Shown: positions 28,061-39,748 of the stretch, one piece after another
Layout: each line of letters opens with the position of its first letter
How positions within the stretch are numbered: position 1 is the stretch's first letter
Source of the DNA: Zygnema circumcarinatum
Taxonomy: Eukaryota > Streptophyta > Zygnematophyceae > Zygnematales > Zygnemataceae
Assembly: GCA_037447605.1 (NCBI GenBank)
Contig: CM074807.1
Span: forward strand, 3,293,114-3,357,113
Reading direction: 5' to 3'
DNA: 64,000 nt
Translations under genes and position numbers: made by a program
The notes under the pieces: generated by a model
Told to the model about the DNA's origin: nothing
Databases searched by the model: none
Seen by the model: the letters and a program-made list of their open reading frames with translations, nothing else

Positions 28061-29740
28061 ATGGAAAAGGTGAGTTAAGTCCGCTGGTTTTGAATTTCTT
28101 TTTGCGTGTTGTTTTGGTGTTGATTAGGGCTTTTATGCCTTTCTTGACAGGATGTGAGTGTGAGGATGATCAGTGGCATGCAAGTGTAGTCGACACGTTG
28201 AATGAATATGGTGGGGATTGAGGGATGTGAATGGGAGGCTGTGAGTTGAGAATGGGAGAGTTCTGTGGGTGAGAACTGGAACGGGACACTGAGAAAAGCA
28301 GAAAGTGAGAGAGAGAGTAAGGGCGAGAGAGAGAGAGGGAGATATGAGAGGGAGCGGCGGAGAGAGTGGAAGAGAAAACAGAGAGAAAAGCTTGAGGTAG
28401 AGAGGCGTTTCTGACAGGGATAAGTGAAGAGGAGTGAGGAAGATAGGGGGGGGAGAAATAATTTGGCGAGGGAAATGCGAGAGTGAGAGAGGGGTGAAGG
28501 TAATCGCAGAGCATGCGGAATGGGAGAAAGCTCTGCAAGCAGGGGCGGTCTTGGCTTGGTTATAAGAGATGCTGGAAGGCTTCAAGCAAGGCCGCGACTG
28601 AACAGAGAAAGCGATTCATAATCATGCAGGACTGCCTTTCTCATCGGTTTGGAGAGTCATTTGCTATCATGTAATGAGAATTATTCGCAGGGGACTGTTT
28701 CTGAATGATCAAATGTGTCAGGGAATGATCAAATTAAATAAAAGCAAATGTTGTTCAAGACGGGAATGTAAGCAGCATATTGAGTTGGTGTGGAACTGCG
28801 TGTAGGGATGTAGAGTGGATAAGCATCTGAATGTGTGACGTGGAGGATGCGCCAAGGTGGTGCCTGTTGTAGAGAGGTTATGCCAGCTAGCATGAACTTC
28901 TACTCTGCTTGACAGATTCCTGCATAAGGAGAGCCGCTGGGTAATCAATGATTCTAACGTTCTTTGTTTGACTGCTGTCTGGATCGCAGGGCCCGGACCT
29001 CAAATACCTTGAAAGCGTTCGTGTGGGTACGGTTCGAGTGGTGGTGTTCTTGGTTCAGTTGTATGAGAGAGCAAAGGACGGTTCCGGCGTGTTGAAGCCT
29101 GGGCTCGACCGCGTGGAGGGTTTGGTCCAAACTGTGGTTGGACCGGTCTATGCGAAGGTCATAGGCCATCCCGACAAAGTGTTCAAGTTTGTGGATACAA
29201 AGGTGAGGATTGCATGTTGATCGGACTGTGGGTCTGCTCTGGGTGGATCTTGTTGTTTCAGTCCTTAGGGTCATCCATGTCAGGATTACTTTCGTAACTG
29301 TTTGAGAAGATCGCTGGGTTTTTCATGGCTGCATTATCGCCATGCATGTGCAGATCGATTTCGTTGTCTCTTTGGTTGATGAATTGACACCGACCTACAT
29401 CAAGAAGAAGGTGGCGGAGGCATATGGAGCAGCCAAGGCGACCCCTCAAAAACTTGAGAAAACAGGCGAAAGCCTGTTTGAAACCGCAAAGCACTCTGCA
29501 TATTTTGGATGGAAGGCTTTCCTTGTGCTCCCATTGGCTCCGCAAGTTGTGAAGTTTTCCGTGCCATTGGCGGTGCATGCAAGTGTGAAGTACAACGATG
29601 TCGCTGATTACCTCAAGTTCAAAACGAATCCGACGGTGAAGGCTGCTGCAGCTTATCTTCCGATCATTCCTGTCCACGAATTAGAGAAGACAGTGAAGGC
29701 AGACCTTGATGCGGCCTTGAAGGTGAAGAAGACACAGTAA
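28061..29740 (+). CDS. REF/SRPP family protein (lipid droplet-associated protein, LDAP-like)
   Basis: This gene encodes a small coat protein of the rubber elongation factor / small rubber particle protein family. In plants outside rubber producers these proteins bind and stabilise lipid droplets and respond to stress. Exons are 28061-28069 (only three codons, Met-Glu-Lys), 28990-29202 and 29354-29740, all phase 0, giving 202 residues, within the usual family range. The family start reads LKYLESVRVGTVRVVVFLVQ, followed by the conserved LKPGLDRVEGLVQTVVGPVY and FKFVDTKIDFVVSLVDELTP. The tail is Lys-rich (KVKKTQ). There is no signal peptide or hydrophobic hairpin, as expected for proteins that sit on the droplet surface. 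The three-codon first exon is followed by a 920-bp GA-rich intron, and the gene is convergent with its right neighbour. Confidence 0.93.
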
Positions 29741-29982
29741 GTTCCATTTTCTATGGAGGGGTGTAAACGTTTAGGGCATGTTTTGCCGGAGGTTTCGGAT
29801 TGTACGAGTGAACAGAGGGGCAAGGTGTAATATGGGAAACAGGCCTTTGCATGTTATATAGGGGACGGGACGGCTGAAGGTCTGATTTGGCTCTCTCCCT
29901 CTGCGTGTGAAGTTCTTAAGTAGGCAGTCGGAAAAGTCGTCAGTGGTGATGAGGAAGGATGTACTCAGACCTTTATGTACGT

Positions 29983-30078
29983 TACGCCATTAACAGTTAC
30001 GGGCCTGTATCCGTCAGGATCTGTAAACCTTACGCCATTAGCAGTTGTGGAACTGTATCCCTCAGGACCTGTGAAACG
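29983..30078 (-). repeat. Two diverged 48-bp direct repeats with an open minus-strand frame
   Basis: Two adjacent 48-bp units differ at several positions but keep one minus-strand frame, reading RFTGPEGYSSTTANGV then RFTDPDGYRPVTVNGV, followed by TYIKV and a stop at 29967-29965. Upstream the frame runs into the CATG repeat and shows no homology that I recognise. It may be noncoding duplication or the end of an unknown small gene. Confidence 0.5.
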
Positions 30079-30171
30079 AGTTCTGCCTTGCTGATGGTCT
30101 CTCGTTATAGGAAATTGTACCGTTTGGCTTGTTGAGGATGTGCACGCTGTTACGGTTTTGAGCAAGGAGTA

Positions 30172-30366
30172 TGCATGTATGCATGTATGCAGGGGCATGC
30201 ATATGCATGCATGCGTGTATCCAACCATGGTCATCTTGTATCCATCCATGCATGCATGCATGTATCCAACCATTGTCATCATGTATCCTACCAAGGTCAT
30301 CATGTATCCATCCATGCATGCATCCAACCATGGTCATCATGTATCCATCCATGCATGCATGCATGC
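30172..30366. repeat. CATG / TCATCATGTATCCAACCATG minisatellite
   Basis: TGCATGCATG runs alternate with units like ATCCAACCATGGTCATCATGT, of about 21-24 bp and repeated four to five times with small changes. Confidence 0.85.
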
Positions 30367-31154
30367 TATCATGAACGGTAGAGGGGGGAGGGGATTCTGA
30401 GAACGGGCACGGGCAGGAAAGAATGGGTAAAGGTGATTGCAAAAATTCTGTAACTTGCACTTCGTGACGACGAAAATCGTGAGGTGTGAGATAATAACAA
30501 CATAAAGCATAGAAAGGAAAAGTTTTCCCTTTCATTAACTATTATAATACGAAATATCAACGCAGCAAAAACAACCGGAAAGTGTTTCCTAACAATGACA
30601 AATCTGTTACAATATACACATAATGAAAAGTCACAGCAAAGCCCGCAGCCTTGACCCTAAACTTCCACATCCTCTGGTAAATCTGCAAACTGCAAATTAT
30701 CCTTTCACATGAAAATTGTAGCAAGCGACAACTTAAAAAATGCAGCTGCAAATAGCCAAGAACGTTTTTCATCTACAAAAGAGAAAACTGCTCTACAGTC
30801 AGTAGCCAAACATCGAACCCTAATCTCTATACTTAGAACATGACAACCACATCCACCAGCACTGTGATCCACCAGCGGTAGCCAAGGCCTTCCCCCTCCC
30901 CTCTGCACCTTTAACACCCAAAAACTAAACCCTGAACAAAGCGCCCTCCCTTCCCAAGAAACCACTCTGCCTGCTCACACAACCTTCATCTTGTCAGTTC
31001 TCTTAACATTTGGCCCCAAACTTCGTCCCGTATCCGTTCCGGTATCAGGTCGCCGTTCCATTTCCGTTGCCGTTTCCTTTATTCAGACCCCTCTTTCCTA
31101 GTAAACTTTCAGAACCAGGATCCTCCCCTTGTCCTCTCCTCCGGATACTTCCTT

Positions 31155-34100
31155 TCATGCAGTGAGAAAGGCTCCATGCTGTGCCTCCATCTGCACCATG
31201 TCCTCCACCATAGAATCCACAACCTCATTAAAGGAGTGATCCAAGCCTCTCCCACAAATCCCTCCCACTTCTCCTCCCGCCTTCACTTTCTTCCCCGCCC
31301 TCTCACGCTTCGTCTCCTCCCCAAAATCCATACCCTGCTCTCTTCCTTCACCCTCTCCAAAGCCCTCCTCTCTCCCTCCCTTTCCTTTCCATCCCATAGA
31401 AACCTCTTTCCATGTCCCAAACGCAACAGAAGTATCCCCTCCGAAGTAGTTCCCTAAACCCTCCACTCTCTCCGTCTCTCCCTCCCCTTCCTGCCACCCG
31501 GCAAGGGCTTCTGCTGACCTGCAAGAGGCCGAGGAGCTTGCGGGTCCTCTCTCTTCCTCAAGGGCTCTCTCTCCTTCTCCCTCTCCCTCACTCCCTCCTT
31601 TCTTATCAACCATGCTGTCTACCACAGCGTCTGCAACAGGAAGCTCTCTCCCCTCCTTCCCATTACTGCTCATCGCCTCAGCTACTCTTCCCCCTTTTGC
31701 ATCCTCCAAATAATCCTCAAATCCTCCTTCCATGTGAAAATCCTCCGTCGGCGCCTTATAATACTTCCCGACATCCTTGCTTAGTTCATCACCTTCAACT
31801 TTAGGGCCTACAGAACCGAGGGGGATTTTAGGGTTCAGCGGGGTCTTCGGAACTTTGAACTGATCCTTTGCAATCTTCTCATGCAATGATCCAGAACTTC
31901 GCTTCGATTCTGGTGAAGGCGTGAGTAAATCACTCTGATAACATGAAGCTGATCGAAGTGGAGTCTCCATAAAAAAACGTTGTTGGCCGATGGTAGTCGC
32001 ATCATCCCTTAAATCAAACAGTCCGTTTCCTCCACTCAAGCTTGAAGACATTGCTGCTAAAGATTTTGGAGAGACATTGAGAGCAGTTCCATCATATGAA
32101 TTTCGCAGCTCCTCTTCAAGCCTTTCAAGCTCGCATTCATGGATCAAAGCATCTTCCATTCCCCATTCTGAAATTTGCAATTGCCCACGTGCCGAACTGA
32201 GAGAAGAACTCTTGTCGGGCAGGCTCAAAAGGTCTCGTTTTGGACCCAAAACTGGCATCGTTGAGGATGCCAATTGGTCAACAATAGATGGGGCAGCCAA
32301 AGAAACGTTTTGGTCCCTCGACCGGCCTTCCTGATCCATGAGTTTGGACTCCGCGGGCAAACTAGAAAAAAGTTCAGTCTTGCCCGAATCGCCAAGATTA
32401 GGGCTCAAATGCTGCCTTTTTGCAGGGCTTTTTGAGAGGTCTCTCGATGACCTGTATCCAAAGGAGCAATTCCGCAAGTTTGGGTCAACAATATGACATA
32501 AGATTAGCAAGGACAGGTGCAGAAATCAAGGATATTTGTAACTGGAACTGAACGGAATAGAAGAGGCTCTCATAGAATAACCCGCTTAAGCACATTCATG
32601 CACTACCCTCTTGTGGGAGGGAGAGAGACCTGTGCAACTGACCGAGGTTCGGATGGTGCAATAGCTGCTTGGGGGTTTAGGCGAAGGGCAGAAAGGGTCC
32701 CCATTGAGGAGAGGAAGTTTTGGGGGGGTCTATCATCATCAGAACATTCCCGACGGAGTATCTCCTTCTGTTAAGGGCGGGGGAGACAAAGGAGTACAGG
32801 GCAATTCGTCACATCAGGTTAAAGTATAAAATGGAAATTTCCAAAATGCAGAACCTCCAAGAAGTAAAAAAGAAATCGCTCGCGAATCAAAGAGGAGAAG
32901 CCCCATAAATGCACGAGAAAGATGGTAGGGAGAAGGGAGGCACGAGAGAGAGGGGACGGGGGAGAGAGAGTGGAAGGAGAGAAAAAACGGAGGAGAAGCA
33001 GAGAATGAAAAGCGAAAAGAATAAGGAAAGAGAAAGATACGCGAGAATGTAGGAGGAAGACGGGCCAGAAAGTTCTTGCAAACCTACCCTGCTTTCTGGA
33101 ACATACGGAGAAGAAAGCTGAACGGAAGCAGAAAGCTGCTTAACCTCAAGAGTGGATTTTTTCAAGTTGTCCTCCTGAACATAAGAAGTATCCATAGGGG
33201 AGAGATAAGAAAAAGTCAGAAAGAGAAATATATACCTATATAACTGTCCATCTATCTATTTATATTTTATACGAATAAATATTTTCCATTCGGATTTCTC
33301 CCTTCGACTTCTCTCACCGCCCCTCGGCACCTTCCTATCCCTTTCTCCCTTCCCAGTCCTCCCCATCGCCCTACCTCTCCGCCTAACCCGTTTCTGTCAC
33401 AGTGAGGACAGTTTTCTTGAAAAAGAGACCCCACCTGCAATTCCAATTCATATCCCTTCCTGTCGTTCCACATCCTCTCCTCTGCTATCCTCTCTGTCTC
33501 TCTCTTTAGTCCCCTCAACTCTCTGTACTCTCAGCAATAGCTTTCTTCTGATAAGAGGGCAAAGGGTCACTTCGTTTCTCCCTTTGCCCCTCCGGCCTCC
33601 CCCCTCACCCTCTCCCTATCCGCCTACTTTCCAAGTGCCTCTCACTCGACCTTTCCCCCCAACTTTAGTGTACGAAGAAAAAGGACCCTCTCACCATCAA
33701 GCTCTCATCTCGAAAGGCAGCCTTCGTTTCAGCCTTTGATGCACTCGACGGAAGTCTCACAGAGCTGTTCATGTTCGAGTTTTTTTGTTTCAGTTCCACA
33801 GAACTAGCAGATAGAAGCTTCTGAGGCTCTGCAAGCTGGGGCACATTTTTTTGATCCTTTCCGTCGGCCAACCAATCAGCAAACGCCACCTGGCAGAGGG
33901 CAGAAACACGGACAAGTGCTCCAAGGATTTCTCAATGGGAAAAGCCAAAACACCGCTGTCAAAATCGGAGCGACTTGGTGGCAAGAACAGTTGAAACTTA
34001 AAATAAAAACATGAATCAAGCAAAACCCCAAACCTTCACCCATGAGGCCCCGACACCCTGCAATTCCCAGAAGCTCAAACGCTTTCAACACCCCCAAAGA

Positions 34101-37100
34101 TTAAAGGAACTTACCGGGGAGGCGCGCAGACGTGACGTTTCACTGTCACTTAAATGCATTTTCTTTAATGCTGATACAACGTCATCATCCTCCTCCTCTC
34201 TCCCACACTCTATGGCTGAAGAACTCGAAACCCCACGTCGTGCCTTATTGACGAGTGCGCTGGCACGGCTCTTGTCCGACTGAATGTCAAAAAGAAATAC
34301 AGAGAATCAGTGAAATGAAGCGGAAGGTAATGCTTTTAGAGGCTAAGTGTGCTGTTCAAAGGGCATGGAAGTGTCAAAAGAGAGGAGAAGGAAGGAATGG
34401 AGAGGGCTAGCACTCACCCCGACTCCATGGCGATTTACGACAGACGCTAATTTTCCTAGCTCCTTCTTAAGCTCCTCCATAGCTCCTCTCTTCTTCATTC
34501 CTTCACCACTTCCACCTCCTCCATCCATCTCGCCCCTCCTCGCTCTTTCCACAACCCCCTTCACTGTAGGAGGCGATTCTCTCACATTCTTATTGGCTCT
34601 TGTAATCAGAGCCGCTGCCCCTCCCTGACGTATCGCAAGCGGATTAGAAAACAGGTTGAAGTCCAAATCACCTCCTTCTCCTCTTCTCTGCCCCTCCTCC
34701 TCCTCCAACCCCTCCTCCTCCTCGTCAATAGCCACAATCTGCTGAGCAAGGGGGCTATTATACGCCTTTGTTGATGATGCCAAAGGAGATTCTGCCGATG
34801 TCTTCATCTTTAGCGTGACTTCACTACCTCTCTCCACTCCCTCCTTCCGCCCAAAGGTGCTCGCTCCTCCTCCTCGGGGCTCCTCTCCTTCTGAGCGCCA
34901 TAAGTTCCTCCTGGGAGGGGCGATAATGGGCACATAGGGGCGAGTACTAAGTAGAGGAGTGCCCGAAGGTGGGTCCTGAAGGCTTGGGTGCACCACTGCT
35001 TCCATATCAGAGGCCTGCGCCACGCGGAGGGGAGAGGGATACGAGAGGTTGGAGGGAGTGGGGGAGATGGAGGGAACGGAGTGACGAGGAGGATTGGGAG
35101 GGCAAGCAAGGCAGAGAGAAGAGGGAGAGAGGAGGGTAAGTGGAAGAGGGAGGAAGAGGAGGGACAAGGGAGCAAGACAGGGGGAAAGGAGGGACGAGGG
35201 GAGTGGGGGAAGAAAGTATGAGAATGGGCCAATTGAAAGGAGAGCAAGCAGCAGAGGGAAAGGGAGAGGGAGGAGGAAGGCAGTGGAAAACAGGAATGAG
35301 AGTCCTGACCCTAAGGACGGAGAAGGAGAGCGAGAGGGTTGGAAAAGGAGAGGGCGTGGGAGATGGGGAGTGAGAGAGAAGAAATAGAGAAATAGTGAAG
35401 AATTAACCTACCCAATGCCCAGGTGATCCAATTACCTGCAAAGAGACACTCTGTGCCAGCTCGTCCAATGCAGCAGCCATGACCGTCATCTCCTTCTCTG
35501 CAGCCTCTCGCTTCCTGCTTTCCTCCATTGAGACCTTGCTTGCGGTCTCTCCCGCCTCTTCCAGCCTCCTCACACTTGCCTTCAATTTCTCTATCTCCTT
35601 CGCTGCCTCCTCTCTCACATACTGCACATCTTCCACCTTCCTCACCTGCAACTTCATCACCTCGGCTCTCAGGTCACTCAACTCCTGTTGCAGTAACTTC
35701 TCTCTTTCTCTCACCCTTTCCCTTTCCTCCCTCTCTCTCTGCCTCTCTCGATCTCTCTCTCTCTCCCGCTCCCGCTCCCGCTCTTTTTCCCTTTCCCTCT
35801 CCTGCTCCTTTTCCTTCTCTCTTTCTCCGTCTCGCTCTCTGTCGGTCTTCCCCCATTCCACACCTGAGCCCCCTCCTCCAAAGCGGAACCTGCCCATCTG
35901 CACTCCATAACCAAGAAGACTCCTACTCCCTCCCCTACCCTCCTCCCCATATCCACCTCCCATACCACTGCCCCTTTCACTCTCCCTTTCCATCTCCCGC
36001 TCCCCCAGTTCTTTCCTCAACCTGGCATTCTCCGACGCCAGTTCCGCCCTTCCCTTCCTGAGCGTCCTCAGAGCTGCCTCCAGTTCAGAGCACTTAGCCA
36101 TCTCCCTCGTTGCAGACTTCTCTCTCTCTGCTAGATGAGCCTGCAGTTCATAAATTATTTCCTCCCGGCTCCGTAATTGCTGCCTCAGTTTCTGAATGTC
36201 TTCTCGCGTTCCGGTGGAACTCGGAGAAGGGCCTCTCTTCAGCCTCCCTCCTCCAGCTTCCCTCTCCACCTCTTCGTCCTCCCCCAGTTGAGCCGCGTAG
36301 CTTAGCCCTGATCGAGGAAGGATGGAGCTATCTTCAAGATTAGAGGAAGGAGAATTCAATCTTTTACGGCTGAGAGGTGTGACGGGCTCGTCTTCGTCGT
36401 TAGTGAGTGGGGTTAAGGCCATTAACCTCGACAGATTGTGTCTCACTCTCTCTCGTTTTCTCTCTCTTTCACTCTCTCTATCTTGTGGGGAATTTTCGAA
36501 GCTGGTGGTAAAGGAATCACCTGCAAGAATTCCCACGTTATTCTGCTCAAACGACGCCTTAAAAGACACAAAAACACAAGAAATATAAGAACCTGACACT
36601 ACAATTTTAATTAGCAAGCATATACGCATTACAGGACAGTGATGCTCTGTTTAACTCAAAATCGGAAATGATGCGGCCTCATTTGGCTTGAATAATGGCT
36701 TTAACTTTAAATGGTTTGTAAGCAAACACATAAGTATTACAGGACAGTGATGTTTTGCTTTAAATTTGAATGGATCCTACAAAACCTAATGTTCAAAGGA
36801 AGGAAGAAACCCTACTCGAAGGTGAACCTCGATATGTACGTCCATTTGCATTGGAGTTCCCGCTTGAAAAGATCAATGCCTTTCCACAGCCGCCTACAGG
36901 CGTCCCCTGGATAGCTGAAATAAGCCACCAACACTAAATCACAAAGCAACGCCCGGCCTTTGAAAGGGAGCAGGACCTACACTAAGGAACTCTGCTTGTT
37001 AACAAATTAATCAAACAATCATTCATTCAACTGATGATGGAGAGAATTCAACTGCATTCAAAACTTTACGTTCGTTTTACGTGTATTATCAGATACTTAC

Positions 37101-38827
37101 TCACCCCATATCCAATGCCCCAGCTAGGCTTCAAGTGCGAGAGGAGGGCAGTGAGAGAGCGAGAGGGGGGACCGGGAGAGAGGGAGAGAGAGGGCGGGCA
37201 TACCAGGCCCCTCAGGAGAGTCGACCAGCCCTCCAGTGGCAGATTTCCGACGCTTTCGCGTTATGACAGAAGCTGCGGCAGCAATGGCTCCTCCAGCCAG
37301 GATGGCCCACTGAGCTGCCTCCTGCTCAGACACAGTGAGAAAAAGGTTCAGGGGACGAGTGTTGGGAGGGAGGGAGGGAGGGAGGAAAAACGGGAGGACG
37401 AGAGAGGAAGAACTAGAAGTACGGAGGGAGGGAGAGAAGAGACTCCGGGGGGAAGGGAGTGGGGAATGCAACGAGTAGCAAGAGAACGGAGAGTGAGTGA
37501 GGTGTGCAAACAATGCGAGGGGAAAAATAAGAACTGGAGGGAGTCCTCTCTTTCCAACGGTCAGCAGATTCAACTTAGCAGCAGGAACACAACTGTTACT
37601 TCTAGAGATCCGCGAAAAAAAAAAAAATGAAAACAACAGAACAATAAAATCGCATCCTTGTATGGATAAGGATGTTTAGTTCCCGGTTTAATAAAAGCTT
37701 GACAAATGTTTCTATATGTAGATAATGCGTCGTCTTTTGATGGATTGAGCGGCCATGCCTGAGGGGGAAACCCATTCTGGGCAGACCGTCTTGTAGGAGG
37801 TGGCTGCCTGCTGGTCGAAAGAGTATGTGGTTTGAATGCTGACAAGGTGATTGGATCACCCGCGTAGTCGCGGACTCGGCTCTGTAAAGGAGCAATACAG
37901 ACAAAAAAGTGTCAGAAAAACTTTACTTCGAGTATCAACTCACAGTTCAAGACTTACTTTTTTGCAATTATGTACCCCAAGAGCTGCATACGCAAGTGAA
38001 GAAATGTAAGCCAAGAGATGCATTTCACAGAACCTCTGCACAGAATGCACGGCAAAAAATGTCCGCCAATGAAAGCACACTAAGAAGCTTGCAACGGGAT
38101 TTTGCTAGGAAAATACATACAAAGAGAGGAATACCAAGGAATGTCTGCCAATAAAGCATGAAAAAGGTGCATGTAGGGATGTCGCCTAAGAAATGCATGG
38201 ACAGAATGCACGCCAAGGGATGACTGCAAAAATAAAGCATACAAAGAGATGTCTGCAAAGGACTTCTGCAGAAACATATGCGCGAGATCCATGTAAACTA
38301 ACATCTGCCAAGGAATGCTTGTAAAAGATGATGCATGTCAGGAAATGTTTGCTAAAACGGTATGCAATGCCTGTACGCCAAAGAAAAGTGTGCATCAAGC
38401 GCAGGTAGCCGGATGTCTGCCGAACAAAGCATGCAAATGAATGCAGGTCAAATGCATGAATACATGCGTTTGTTTTTGTTTGGCAAGACTCCAAGACATG
38501 CATGCAACGGCTACATGCCAAGGCATGTCTGCCATGACAATACACGGAAATATTGATGCCGCTCAAGAAAGGCATGCAAAGAGAAAAACGCCTGCCAGGA
38601 AAAACATGCAGTGATGCAGGCCAATGCATGTTCGCTAACGATATATGCAATTTTCTGTCAACAAACGCCTGCCAAATGTTGAAAGATGCACGCCGAACAA
38701 CGTCGTAGGCTGCAAGAACTTTGGAACCGGGAAGAGGTGCGCGTCAAAGGCGAGCACGGGGCACCTTGATTGTGACGCCCTTCTCTTCAAGCACGAAGGA
38801 GCGCCATGGAGGGTCTCCTCCGCTCAT
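31155..38827 (-). CDS. Large unrecognised protein with one membrane segment and coiled coil
   Basis: I do not recognise this family. Well-phased exons (5' to 3') are 37321-37204, 36914-36816, 36520-35436, 35014-34418, 34279-34115, 33889-33695, 33174-33088, a micro-exon 32667-32630 and 32451-31155. Two upstream exons are tentative: 38827-38765 (start MSGGDPPWRSFVLEEKG) and one starting at 37881 (SRVRDYAGDPITLSAFKPH), whose donor I could not fix. The product is about 1,250-1,290 residues. It shows a hydrophobic segment WAILAGGAIAAAASVI followed by RKRRK (signal-anchor like), a Ser-rich part, then two coiled coils in exon 36520-35436 (LRQQLRSREEIIYELQAHL and LLQQELSDLRAEVMKL) split by an Arg/Glu-rich low-complexity stretch. 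The rest is disordered and acidic, ending in LDHSFNEVVDSMVEDMVQME. It may be an organelle- or ER-anchored scaffold; that is a guess. It is divergent from the uL18 gene. Confidence 0.75.
37990..38700. repeat. Degenerate short tandem repeat in the first intron of the unknown gene
   Basis: About 700 bp is made of loosely repeated units of roughly 17-22 bp around TGCCAAGGAATG, TCTGCCAAnGAATGC, AAGCATGCAAA and their variants. ATG and TGCC recur every 15-25 bases. No unit is exact, so this is an old, decayed minisatellite. Confidence 0.6.
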
Positions 38828-39085
38828 GGCTTACAGTCAGCCCTGAACCTATGGCAATAAATTCTATGAAAATGATTCGAGACAATCAAACTTTCAGCTT
38901 TCCCTTCCAAGCATGCCAAGAGACAGCGAAACAGAGAAACTGAATGCAAAATTTGACTGAAAAATCGGTCAAATGTAGGGAAATGAAAGGGCGGGAGTCC
39001 AAATAGATCGAGAGAGGGAGTGAGAGAGAGAGCAGCAGCAGCAGGAGGAGCTGACTATTGCAAGTGCAAGAGAGGGAGACGCCTG

Positions 39086-39134
<49 letters not shown>

Positions 39135-39748
39135 CCCTGCAAGGGAGGGACCAAAAACTGAACGGCTCTAATGCGACAGTTTACGGCCTGCGACGCCCTG
39201 CGATAGATTTGCGACGCACAATGACGCCTCTCAACCGTCCGATTCGATCGTGCAATGGAAAAACTGATCGCAAGGCAAAAATGTCGTTCAGGAACACTGG
39301 TTGGGACTCTAAGCCTACGAGCGCTGGCCAGTCCCAATATGCCAAGTGCCAAAAAAGTAGGTCGGTGCCCTTAAAAATTGTACCAACGTGGATAGCAGGT
39401 GCCGTACCGTACGGTCAGCTACGATGCATATGTTCCACGTGGCACAAAATGAGTGGCCCAAAAATAAATAATATATGTAAGACATATCGAACTAAATAGT
39501 TTGATGACGTCATAAACGTCAACAAGTTTCAGACTGGCGGTTTGTCTTGCAATATGAAAACTGATTTTTTCCGTCAAACTTTTCTGTTCACGGAGGTGGG
39601 GGCGAAGGACGGAGGCAGAAGGGGCCTTGGTTTGCAGCCAATAGGGGTTCAGTGAATTAGGGTTTTGGAGGGTCAGGGTTTAGGGTTTTGAGATTGGGGT
39701 TTTGGAGGTTGAGGGTTTAGGGTTTTGAGATTAGGGTTTGAGGCCTGC
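38828..39748. promoter_or_regulatory. Divergent promoter region of the unknown gene and the uL18 gene
   Basis: This stretch contains a GA run at 39089-39132, CCGTACGG at 39407-39414, a G-box CCACGTGG at about 39434-39441, a TGACGTCA palindrome at about 39504-39511 and a telomere-like GGGTTTAGGGTTTTGAG array at about 39657-39738 directly before the uL18 start. Teloboxes are known in promoters of plant translation genes. Confidence 0.6.
39657..39738 (+). promoter_or_regulatory. Telobox-like array before the ribosomal protein gene
   Basis: Repeats of TTAGGGTTTTG and GGGTTTAGGGTTTTGAGATT end ten bases before the start codon. AGGGTTT elements (teloboxes) are characteristic of promoters and 5' leaders of plant ribosomal protein genes, which fits the gene that follows. 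Confidence 0.7.

Larger units (their letters stand above)
29741..31154. other. Convergent intergenic region after the REF/SRPP gene
   Basis: This stretch holds the 3' UTRs of REF/SRPP and of the large minus-strand gene, two diverged 48-bp repeats (29983-30078) and a CATG-rich minisatellite (30172-30366). I see no supported gene. Confidence 0.6.
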
